Shown here: in pieces, positions 12,076 through 22,093 of the stretch
Numbering within the stretch: the first letter of the stretch is position 1
How the letters are laid out: every line of letters starts with the position of its first letter
DNA from: Trichoderma breve
Lineage: Eukaryota > Ascomycota > Sordariomycetes > Hypocreales > Hypocreaceae
DNA length: 64,000 nt
Direction of reading: 5' to 3'
NCBI RefSeq assembly: GCF_028502605.1
Contig: NC_079234.1
Span: 558,001-622,000 of the forward strand
The notes under the pieces: model-generated
Seen by the model: only the letters and a program-made list of their open reading frames with translations
Told to the model about the DNA's origin: nothing
Databases searched by the model: none
Program-made: the position numbers and the translations under genes

Positions 12076-12583
12076 GTCCATTTACTATTCAGGTTACAGC
12101 TGATATCATGCTCTATGGCAGAATTCTGATTGGTTCATATCAGCTAATTTGATTCAAGATGTGGCATTGAGAAGTTGAACCCTTGCGGAGTTCAATACTC
12201 AAGTCTACAGCATGTGAAACTGGATATGAGCGCGTTGACCATTCGGTGGTTTGAAGTTTTGGGATTATGATACTCGAGTTATAATGTATTTTTTTTTTAA
12301 GTTACGCTTTGAGCATACGGATTACAAGCCGATTCATTATTCTCAAGTCATTCATCATATGTGTCATCACCATGAAACAGTTGTGTATTGGAAGCCCTGC
12401 TGTCAACAGCGGCTATGAAGCCTTTATGCTTCCATATAGCCTGGACAGAGAAACTTCAAGATCCACATAAGAAATCACCGTGGCTACTTTAAATATGCCT
12501 TTTCAACGCCAATAACAACAATGCGCACACAAAGCCCATGAAGCACCAACGAGAGAGAGATCTCTTCCACATGTACTTTTCCA
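12076..12583. other. AT-rich intergenic stretch 3' of rtt106
   Basis: It lies between the relic locus and the 3' end of rtt106, which are convergent. It contains a short T run near 12291 and no coding-like frame. It probably holds the rtt106 3' untranslated region and terminator. Confidence 0.5.
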
Positions 12584-14354
12584 TCATCCCACCACGTCAA
12601 ACTTTTCGTCGTCGTCCTCGGCCATGTCCACGTCGGCTGCTGGCCTGGAGGTGAAAGCTGCCCAACCGGTTCGCACAGGTACATTAGGTGTCTCGGTCTT
12701 GACTGGCTTCGCTGCTGGCTTTGGTGCCGATTTTGCAGCTGGCTTTGGGGCTGGCTTTGCTGCAGGTTTCGCTGCCGGTTTCGCTGCTGGCTTTGTGGCC
12801 CTTGCGGCCCGAGGTGCTGGCTTTGCTTGCTTCACGGGGGCAGCAGGCTTCGGCGGCTCTTCTTTGACTTCTTCTTCCTCCTCTTCCTGCTGCTCTCCCT
12901 CTGCTTCTTCTCCGCCTTCTTCCTCTTCACCGTCGTCTTCCTCATCGTCCTCATCGTCATCGTCGTCGTCATCATCATCGTCAGAGGAGCCAGATCCCTC
13001 GCTATCGCCCTCACTACCAGGATCATAGTCTTCTTCATCTTCGTCCTCGTCATCTTGTAGCTGCTGCTCAGCCTCGAGTTGTGCGCGCTCCAACTCCGTC
13101 ATGCCATCTCCCCCCTCGGCGGCCTCTGCGTCGCCGTTTTCTGCGTCCCCTTCCTTCTTCTTGGGGCCCTTGTTCTCGGCCAGTTGCAACTTCGCCTTCC
13201 TCTGCTCAGCCATGCTCCTATCTTGGAGGTTATTCATCTTGATGTAATCGTCAATGCCGCCATAGTTTTGCTGGTCCAGCATCCCAAATTCCAGTTCTTC
13301 CGTATTGCCATCCTCCTCGGTGAAGATTTCAACCACTATGTTGAACGTGATTTGAAGAATGTTGGTGTAGCTGATTGCGGCAATGCGATTGGTAGGAATG
13401 AAGATGAGCGGCTTCTTGAATCCCCACAAGATGCCGTTTTCAAGAAAGAAGAGGTAGCCATCCTTGGAGCCCCTGAAGCCACTAACATGGACTGCCGTTT
13501 CGTTGGGTCGATGAGGTTGGCGAACCATGCTGCGGAACTTGTTTGGATCGGCAGAGACAATCTTGACAGCACTGCCGGCTGACTGTAATCGTTTGGTCAG
13601 GGCCCAGTGGAACAAGGACTTGTAAGTATCTGATACTGCAGCCGCAGCCCCGGCTTCGGATCCCCCAATAGTTCCCTGCTTCGGAGCAGTGGCGGGAACG
13701 GTGAAGACGAATGGCTCAGCGGATGGGGGAGTGCCTGTCTTGGGAGGTAAACAAGTTCCCTTAGGGAAGAGGATGTAGTTGTATTGAACCTGGGCCTTGT
13801 CCGGCACGGGAAGATAGAAGGCATATTCTGCAAAGTTTGTCAACACAAAAGATGATTCATCATTGTTTTGTGGGATCTGAATGGGAAAAACGCACCAATA
13901 TCTCTCCACGCATAGCTGACGCCTGGAAGAGGAGCTGTTGTCCCAGGGGCTCTGGCATATAAGTGATTTGAGGTGAAGCAAATCTCCAGCTTTTTCCTCT
14001 GTGGAACCGACACAGAAATCTCCTTGATCTCCAAGAGAACCGCCTCGTCCGCCGCATTTGACAGCGCTACCTGGCTGCTTGGGCTGCCATTTGCCTGCTC
14101 AGCGCCGACCTTCCTCCTCTTCTGCGCCGGCTCGCCATTCTCTTGCAATCGCTCGTAGACGTGATCGGCGATGTCATTGAACAGGGAAATCTGTGCAGGA
14201 GAGTCTAGGGCATCGATTAGCAGCTTGATTCGCGCTGAGTCTCTGGCTCTGGGCTTCTAATGTATATACCTGCCGCCTGGTTGATCCTGGCGATGATGTC
14301 TGGCCGAGACTGGAAGATGACGTCGAGCCGCTTGGAATTGAGTGACGAGGCCAT
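12584..14354 (-). CDS. rtt106: Histone chaperone Rtt106 with acidic stretch and histone-H1-like Lys/Ala/Pro tail
   Basis: Rtt106 binds H3-H4 (preferring H3 acetylated at Lys56 in yeast) and takes part in replication-coupled and transcription-linked nucleosome assembly. Three exons on the minus strand: 14354-14270, 14204-13896 and 13827-12584, giving about 545 residues. Visible parts are a short helical N-terminus (1-50, the dimerisation segment in the family), tandem pleckstrin-like domains (about 75-350, with [20 protein letters not shown] and [21 protein letters not shown], diagnostic of the family), an Asp/Glu run (390-457, including ten consecutive Asp), and an 88-residue tail (458-545) dominated by AAKP/PAAK repeats ending in KFDVVG. 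Yeast Rtt106 is 455 residues, so the basic tail is extra. The first intron acceptor is CTAG; a CAG 14 nt later would break the frame. It is divergent from vfa1. Confidence 0.93.
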
Positions 14355-14707
14355 TTTAATGCAGCGAGGGGATTTACGGCCAGGGGAAAATTCGCTGCAA
14401 TGGAGGCGAATCGATGGCAGAATCAAGTCGCGTTTGAGGCTTCAGCTTCAGATTATTCGCCGTCCACTGACGCGACTTTGCAGCTGTAGCGACGTCAGGT
14501 GATTAGTCATCCGGCTGCCAGTATCCCCCGCCACAGCTATTGGGGGAGCGTTTGAGTCTCAGGCAACAACTTAGACAAGCAGTGCGTCTATCAAGTCTAT
14601 CACTATCAAAGCATCTCATCTCGAAATACCCGCTGATGAATTCATGATACATACACCGCCATACTGAGGACGAGCAGCGGCTGCATCTCCGCTAGACACT
14701 CGCAGCA
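14355..14707. promoter_or_regulatory. Shared divergent promoter of rtt106 and vfa1
   Basis: The two start codons are 353 bp apart on opposite strands. The interval contains an inverted CCAAT (ATTGG at about 14540-14544) embedded in an imperfect inverted repeat of C and G runs (CCCCC near 14526, GGGGG near 14543). The vfa1-proximal third carries two tiny upstream ORFs. Confidence 0.6.
14636..14667 (+). promoter_or_regulatory. Two overlapping tiny upstream ORFs in vfa1 leader
   Basis: ATG AAT TCA TGA (14636-14647, Met-Asn-Ser) is followed by a second ORF that starts at the overlapping ATG (14644) and runs seven codons (Met-Ile-His-Thr-Pro-Pro-Tyr) to TGA at 14665-14667. The stop of the first and the start of the second share ATGA, the arrangement used for termination-reinitiation. 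They matter only if vfa1 transcription starts upstream of 14636. Confidence 0.35.
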
Positions 14708-15473
14708 ATGGCAGCGCCTTTCCCCAACCTCTACACACACCGAAAGGTTGCCGAGTCGGCCGCCAAAGCCTGTGATATCTGCTACAAGCCCAGCTCATCG
14801 GTGCTCATCACGCCGGACAAAAAGGTACCTCCTCAGTCTAGATCCCCGGGCTGGCACATGGCTTAACGCGGCTGGCCTAGGACTTCTTCTACATCTGCCC
14901 TCTCCACCTAAAGGATCGGTACTTTTGCACTCCCAAGATTGATGAAGAGGCCATCAAGGCCAAGCGGGAAAGGGACTTGGCCGAGGAGAAGGACAAGTTG
15001 ATGAAGGAGTACCAAGAGAAGCAACGCAAGAAGAAGGAGAAGGAGAAGGAGAAAGAGAAGGAGAAGGAAAAAGAAAAGGACAAAGACAAGGATGAAGGAA
15101 AGGACAAAGAAAAGGACAAGGACAAGGACACAGAGAAAAAGGAGACCAAAGACGAAACCGAAGCAGTAAGTTGTGCCTGGATGAGAGCGTTGAATGACCC
15201 TTTAAAGACAAACAAGTGTTGACAAGATATCAGGACAAGAGTGGTACAGAGACTCCCAAAGAGGAAGACGAACCCCGTGTCTTTGAACTCAAGATGTGAG
15301 TGCTTGTACGGAAGCTCACTTTGCTTGCCATCATAACTCATACCTTATACAGTTCCTTCTATCAACAGCGTCTGCAGCGTAAACGCCAAGCCGAAGCCGC
15401 CAAAAGAGACCGCGAGAGAGCATCCCAACCCAATTATTTCCCATCTGTACCAACCGAGCCACCGAGGAAGTAA
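14708..15473 (+). CDS. vfa1: Vps4-associated protein Vfa1
   Basis: A 194-residue protein from four exons (14708-14824, 14881-15165, 15234-15295, 15353-15473), all junctions in phase. In yeast, Vfa1 binds the AAA ATPase Vps4 and stimulates it during ESCRT-III disassembly on endosomes. The N-terminus has the family pattern: LYTHRKVA, then Cys22-X2-Cys25 followed by Cys45-X2-His48 (CDIC and CPLH), a likely zinc site, then DRYFC. Residues about 66-134 are a Lys/Glu/Asp-rich repeat region predicted to be helical or coiled. The C-terminus (about 150-194) restores the conserved FELKISFYQQRLQRKR segment and the PNYFPSVP motif that in yeast contacts the Vps4 MIT domain. The Lys/Glu repeat is longer than I would expect for the family and is encoded by a GAGAAG/GACAAG microsatellite-like tract. 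Confidence 0.92.
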
Positions 15474-18400
15474 CTCACAGCTCATCACGCGGGTCGAGCG
15501 GGATCATCTCTCATTGTCATCTTCTTCCCTGCGGCCCCCATGGCTCAACCTGTCATGACAAATTATTTTCAAAACCCCGTTGCATCAGCTTGCCGAGTGC
15601 CATTCGCCTTTTCCCTCTCTGAGCGGACACGTAAAGGGAGTTGCGACATTGACAAAGGCCACACTCGGTATCTCCGACGCTTCGGTCCCCTAATTTGCTA
15701 ACAATTAGCGCATTTGTCCGCAAATTCCTATTGCTTGACATCTTCTCTTCATCGCTCTGAGTAAATCATGTCATTTTTACTCCCATTTGGAATATTCATC
15801 CTCATCAAGTCAGATGTTTAGCATGGCTGAAACATGGCTCAATCGTCCGCTCTAGTGGCAGTCTCGCGCCAAGAAGAGGGCGTGCAAACAGGCCATGGTG
15901 AGCAGTTCCCGTCAGCATCTCATTTCCAACTCCAACAGGGCCAAGAATAGAGATTTAAACGCAATTAATACGAAGTAACCAATCATCAAGTCTGCTGATG
16001 GAAAAGTTTCTTTTTCAGTAATAACAAAAACCTGGAGAGCATGGTGACGAGTGTTTGGTTCGGTCCCGAAACGGAGTTCTCAGTTGCCTCGCTGACATCG
16101 ACTACCAAATCGGGAGTCTTGCTAACTACGGAAGCTGGTGATCGATCCGTCTGAAAGCTTACTTGTATTACGGAGTAGCACTACTTGTGCAATACAGCGC
16201 ATAGCTGCAGTTCGTGACAGATGGGGAGCCTAAAGCAACATGATGGTGGCAGCTTTGCTAGTGCTTACACTTGCGGTGTCCCTACAGCTTTCCCAGCTGC
16301 CACTGTGGTTCCAGCCAGGGCTGAAATTACACGCCCTCTACAGGATGAAATTCCGCAGAAAAAGGAAAAGGAAGCTGGAGGGGGGTGTGGTGTGCCCTCT
16401 CATCCACTGATTTGCTATTCTCTTTTTTTCTGCATCATATGATTGTTGATCCCCAGAGCAGAGCGGTCCAAGAACGAGGACGACCGGCGTTCCACGGAAA
16501 AGGCTCCGAGGCGAGGCTGCGGGCGTCGAAAGATGATGAGTTGCAGGAGCTCCAATTATGCCCATCGGCGACCACAAGACAAACTCTAAAGCCTCTTGGT
16601 CCCCGATTCCCACCAGAGGGGCTTTACGACCTGTCAATTTCAAAGCGCAAGGCTCAGAGGGCAATCAATACCCGTACCAGGCCGGTGAGGCCCGGGCACG
16701 ATGATGGAGTGGCTGCAAAGGACTTACAGGTACGAGTACCGAAGGTGCGTCCCAAGAAACTTGGCCCATGCGCATTGCCGTCGCTCTCGCTTATGGATGT
16801 ACGAGTATGCTACGGGTTACAGTCCAGCCGGCGGACGGAGAGAACTTCGGAGGAGTGCTGTTAGCATCCTTCCAAAGCTGTCTGTCTGTGAGCGAGCCCG
16901 GTCCCAGCTCCATGCCTGTCTGTCTGTCTGTCTGTCTGCACATGCACCAGCTCAGTCAGCACATCTCGCAATCAGATTCATACACCCCCCCGCCAGCCAG
17001 CCCGACCAAACTGAAATTGAAACCCCCCGTTGCCGTCGACAGGTAGCAATGCTCATTGTGCAACCCTTGCTTGGCGTGCTGACATGGAGACCTCGACGAT
17101 GCCCTTTCCGGCTGACTCTGCATACACTGGTGCTAGTTGGAGCAGTAGCAGTACAGTACGATACCACTAAACTCGGTACTCCGTACTCCTGGTATGCTGT
17201 AATCTGGGGAGTTTTAGGATCTGCCATTCCATTGTCCCGCACTCCGGCGGCTGTTTCAACCATTGGCTGCCAATCTGGCGGCGGCGGGACTTGGCGCATG
17301 CCGTCGCAACTTTTGCCCATTTGCAAATTGGTCGCTGTAGCGCCTCACCAGCCAATCACCAATGTCGAAGCAAATGTCTTCTATCTCGGAGGTCGCCTTT
17401 ATTACCAAGAGTCTTTGTCATTTTCCACCCTCGCCCTTGAACTCTTCGTCTACTGCTCTACAGGTACGATATCCCTGAGAAGACTCAGATTTCAGGCTCC
17501 TGACAAGGCTCTCATCGTTACCGCCGCCCAGATCATGTCAGTCAGTCAACGGCAGTGAGCACAGAAACTCAAATCCAGGGCCATGCGCGGTTGCTAATTT
17601 ACCCACTTGATTGGTAAGAATGTGGTGGACAGATTAGCTGACCCGCGGGTCGTGCTCTACGGATATGTTACGCGGTTCAAGCATCCAGAGGAGATGGCCA
17701 TGGGGGGAAAGGGCCTGCAGAGATTCACGCCCTGCGAGGGCCCGTGCATGACCCATTACCAGCCTCTCTGTGTCGGGGGAGGGCGTTGAATACCGTTCTG
17801 ATGGACGGGCGTGAAGACGTGGCCTTGTGGAGGTGCAGCATGTTGTCCCCGTCACACGGTCCGAGCTGTCATCGATGGCAGACGATTCGGTGCATTATTG
17901 AAAGGACCCTGAAAGGAGACTCCCTTGGCCGGTACATTTATCGGTCGGCTAATTCTCCATCTAAGACATGGAGACGATGATATGGTCCTGGGTTGCGGTG
18001 GGCTACTAGCTTCATGCAAGCAAAGATTGAAACAAGACGGACTTGAACCTTTGGAAAGGGATCTCCTCTGGTTGTCTCTGGCTTTTCCCTCTTTGGGATC
18101 AGACAGATCACTCGCGTTGGCCCCAACTAACCCCCCCTGGGACTCTGTTGGAGTTGACTTGGCTACCTATGCCCCCCGTTTGGATATTTGAAATTCAAGT
18201 TGCTTACGCCAGCGGGTCATGCGACAAAGCACCTCAGGATCGATCGCAAATAGTTGCTGAAACAGCTACTGTGTGCCTCTAGGTTTATCCTTTCGGGAGA
18301 ACCCATCGCCCAGGAATGCAATGCAGGTCGCCCAGAAGATCGAGATTCATGGGGGAGAAGGGAAACAGGCCCTAATTGCCCGCACTGCATGGCGAATGGG

Positions 18401-20707
18401 ACACACGCACACACCCCCTTTGCGCCTCCGGGGTCACCGACGATCCCAACTGCGTGGTTTCATCGGATCCTGGTGGCTTTGTAAGACGCCTCCAAGGCAA
18501 AGAAAAGGACTCGAGGGGGTTAGGTAATACGCTTGCGCGAGGAGGCTTGCTGTTAGGCCAGGTTCAACTAAGCGACCATGAGAGAATAAGCAGGCAAAAG
18601 GGAAAGTTTCTAGAAAAGAGACAAGGGTTCCAAGACTAGCTCAAGGGTGCCTCGAAAAGCCCAGCGGACTTGAAGAGTAATATCGTCACTGTTACTGTTG
18701 TCAACAGAGGGGTGTGTTTTGTTTTCGGGAAATCGGGCAAGCCCTACTCGGTAGGACTCGACGGCACTTTTTTTCGGGACTACATCGTGGACCTTGGCAA
18801 TGATGAAGGATGAGAGAAGCGAGACCAGAGATGAGGGAGTTGCGATGATAATCTCACGGCTCCAGGAACCATACTCGCCCGGGACATGGTACTTCCGGCA
18901 GGATTATCAAACAAGCGTGGCTCTGGCGCTCGCTGCTTGTCTTAGCTTCACACCCAATCACGAATCAGGCCCTTTTTATTCTGTTGCCTGGAGCGAAGTC
19001 ATATGATGTTTTTGCAACTCCCGTTCCAGACCAACGAAGACAACATGTGTATACGGATGACAACGATAGGAAAATCGAAAGCCTAGGGGACTGATAAGCA
19101 CAACAAATGAGGACCCAGTCACTGGAAGTGGGGGTCAAAGCAAAAACCCAAGCTTTGACAATCCAGATTATTGAGCTTCGGCGTACAGAGAAGCAAACTA
19201 TTGGACGCTACGCTAACAGACTATTATGGATACTTGGTGTTGGTTCTTTATTTTGCCTCTTGTATTTCGTTACAAATGCCAAGGCATGGCGGTCGAACTC
19301 GGACAGCCTCGTTTTCTTGCTTTCTCATCATTGTCTCATGCCAAGTGACCAGCTTCCTGGGTATAGAAAGATCAACTCTTGGCATAAACATAGGCCGATT
19401 GGTGGACTTGGACTATTGCGATTGAGCGAGAGCCGGATAGCTCCAAAGCCGAGCCTTTTAGGTCTGATGTGGCGGCCGACAGCGGCCAAAAGAAGTAAAG
19501 ACGGCACTTTCAAGTCCAGTAAGCACGGCATCAAGCTCCTCTGGGCTGTTGACACGCACAAAAGACCCGTGGCTCAGTACGCTATCCCACCGGTGGCCCT
19601 TTGCATCTTGTTTTTTTTTTCTTGCTTTCAAGCTCCGGAGGGATGGGGGGGCTGAGCAGCCCATCAGGAAGAAATGGCCCCGGATGTCGGCCCCGATCGG
19701 ACCGCGGACGGGCCGGGTTCGTATGCCCACATCCCTTGACAATCCTAACATCGTGCTACTCTCGTAGGGCGAAGGTGCAGACGACGACGCACTCCCAAAG
19801 TCGCCGACGGAATATCACACCCGCATTGCCGGGGGGAGAGCTCTGTTCTAGCCTTGCTGCTGGCTGGCCTCATAAGGCTCGCGCGACTTGGGGAGGGGTG
19901 AAGGGTCCAGTTCCGTGCATTTTTGCAAGGGCGGACAAAAACAAGGGACTTGGTATGGTATGAGCCATCATGATAGCCTCGCTATTTTTTTACTGAAAGG
20001 GGATAGGGTGGGTTTTCTTGGCTTGCAGCGTCTGCCGGCTTTTGACTTATAACGGCGATGTGGGCGAGGTCCAATTTCTGACGGCGGAAACGCCATGGCT
20101 TGTCAGCTTCTAATCTGTGTCAAATGCCGGAGAATTACTGACATGATTTGTTTTTCGTCTTTTTTTTTTCTGACCGTTTTCTGATTTGGTCATCATCGAA
20201 CGAAAAAGTATAATAGTGTTGTAATCACATCATGCCATCTGGTGATGAATGGACCCCTTGTTAAGTAATGGTCTAGAACTGTGCCGTCTTGGCGGCCTAA
20301 TACGTACAAGTGCTGTGACTTTTTCTCTCACGGGATTTCCTTTCTTTATCCAAGTACCCGGTTAGGAATATGGTCTGATAGAAAGTAAAATTGAAGTATA
20401 TTGTAGGCGAAGTAGGCGAGGTAGACGACAGGGCAACGCTATTGATTGTTTATTCTACGGAGCCTAAAGGGGGTGCGGCGGCTTATGCCACGGGAAAAAG
20501 ATATAGAATATACTCCGTACTGCTAGTATGGTATGATACAAGGGGATCTGGCGATGCTGGATAGGCCGGAGTTTAAGGAGTATGCTTAAGCCGCTGACAG
20601 AGCAGAGCGTCGTGATGATAGTAATCAAGCACTCCGGAGTCCGGACAAACTGCCCCCCTGATGATGATCCCCGGTTGCCCTGCCGTGTCCTGTCCTATCT
20701 TGGTAAA
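15474..20707. other. 5.2-kb stretch without a recognisable gene
   Basis: Open frames up to 285 codons (16701-17558) have irregular composition and no family resemblance. TACGGAGTA/TACTCCGTA words occur at 16169, 17177 and 20511. A CTGT tetranucleotide repeat lies at 16916-16938. Near 17318-17370 CCAAT sequences precede an ATG (17362) opening about 34 Ser-rich codons, but no downstream exon could be supported. The stretch contains the 3' flanks of vfa1 and yvh1. Confidence 0.5.
16916..16938. repeat. CTGT tetranucleotide microsatellite
   Basis: Nearly six perfect CTGT units lie in non-coding DNA. Confidence 0.9.
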
Positions 20708-22093
20708 TCACAAATTCCCGTTGCCGCCTCGGCCAGGAGGCATCCGCAGAGGGGCCCTGGACAGCTCCTCGTCGACCCTCGCCTTCTGCAGCGAAAAGGC
20801 CGGGTCCTCGCGCGAGCCGCACGAGCACGGGAAGCCCTTCCAGTCGTACCGCCCCACGCCGGCGCCGCACTTGGTGTTCGGGCACGACAGCCGGCCGCTC
20901 AGCTCGCCCTTTTCCAGCTCGGCGCGCATCCAGCTGAGGGGCTCGATGAAGAAGTGCTGGCAGGACGCCGCAGAGTCATCGCGGGGCTTGTGCGGCACGA
21001 TGAAGGGGGCCGTGGCGAGGATGCGGCGGCACTTTTTGCAGCGGAGCTTCCTGTCCGGCGTGGGGGCGGAAGACGACGAGTCTGACGGCTTTTCGGTCTG
21101 CTCGTCTTCGAACCAGAGCTGTGATGGGGCCTGCCCTACGGCGATGCTCTCTCTGGCGGCGCGCTGGTACAGCCAACGCTGGTAGATGGGCTGCGTCTCA
21201 ATGTCGTCGTCGGCGGGACAGCCCATCTGCCACCAGAGGTCAAGCTGTTCCATGAAGCCCGAGTTGGGCTCCGCAAGGGGCCTCGTCTGCTTGATGAGGG
21301 CGAGGGCCGCACGGACAGGCTCGGCAACGGACTCGTCGGCTTCGGGGCCTTCGAGAGTCGAAGCCAGCTGTGCGCCGGCGGGACCGGTGAAACGGTCCGG
21401 GTAGCGCCAGAGGAGGTAGGCAATGAGGGCGGAGATGGACCGGGACTTTCCGGCTGCGCAATGGACGAAGACGGCTCCTCGTCGGGGATGGCCCTGCGGA
21501 GGAGGCTGATCTGATTGTGAAGCTGGTGCTGAATCTGATGTTGATGAACCTGATTCCTTGGAGTCTAGGCTAATGCGTTCAACCGCCTTCTCTGCTGCCG
21601 CTACATCGCTACCGCTGGTGGACTTTTGGTGCCGGCTTCTCTCGCTGCGGAGGCCCTCGTCGATGAACTTGACGGCCTTGGGCAGCTCAATGAGGAGATC
21701 CTCGTCCTCGACGTCGTCAATGTCGATAAGAAGGTGCTTGAAGGGCTTGCCGTACTCGGAGAAGGGCTCGTCCTTGAAGTTTTTGAGACTGCCAGGGTTG
21801 AAGGAGACGAGGGAGAGGACGTGTGTGATTTTGCGGTCCAGGAGGGACTGAGAGCGACGGAGGGCCCATAGTCTTTTTGTTTGTGTAAGAGATTTTGTGG
21901 TTAGCTGTGATGTAAGAAAATATATGAGCATATGGGTATATTATATATACATATATATGTATGTATATACATACACATATATACACTTATATGAGGAATC
22001 TCATCTCATGTAGGGGTTCAAACCAACTCACCCTCCGACGTAGAGATTGGGCACCCCCTCGACTGTGCTCAAGGCCATCTCGACAACGCTCAT
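20708..22093 (-). CDS. yvh1: Yvh1-type dual-specificity phosphatase with C-terminal zinc-binding domain
   Basis: Yvh1 releases Mrt4 from pre-60S ribosomes in the nucleus/cytoplasm (a role needing the zinc domain more than catalysis in yeast). Two exons on the minus strand: 22093-22032 and 21872-20708, about 408 residues. The N-terminus MALSTVEGVPNLYVGGLWAL and the SFNPGSLKNFKDEPFSEY and HLLIDIDDVEDEDLL segments are the DSP core. The active-site loop is HCAAGKSR (Cys159 nucleophile, Arg165). Between the core and this loop lies a 50-residue Ser/Gln/Pro-rich insert (about 99-151). The C-terminal third has CKKC, CQHF, CPNTKC and CSCG, the zinc ligands, ending with AFSLQKARVDE. The start given is the most upstream in-frame ATG (a second ATG is five codons later), but the frame stays open and protein-like for at least 40 codons further upstream without any ATG. 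Confidence 0.92.
21905..21990. repeat. TA/TATATG-rich low-complexity tract inside the yvh1 intron
   Basis: The 159-nt intron of yvh1 (21873-22031) contains TA dinucleotides, TATATG/CATATA alternations and nested palindromes, densest at 21936-21985. It is unlike the other introns in the window, which are 56-128 nt and of mixed composition. Confidence 0.7.

Noticed and set aside
12624..13028. 134-codon plus-strand frame rich in Phe/Ala/Gly and Ser
   Set aside because: It is the antisense shadow of the acidic and Lys/Ala/Pro-rich region of rtt106.
16701..17558. 285-codon open frame on the plus strand
   Set aside because: Residue use is erratic, it includes a translated CTGT microsatellite, shows no domain, and overlaps open frames on the other strand.
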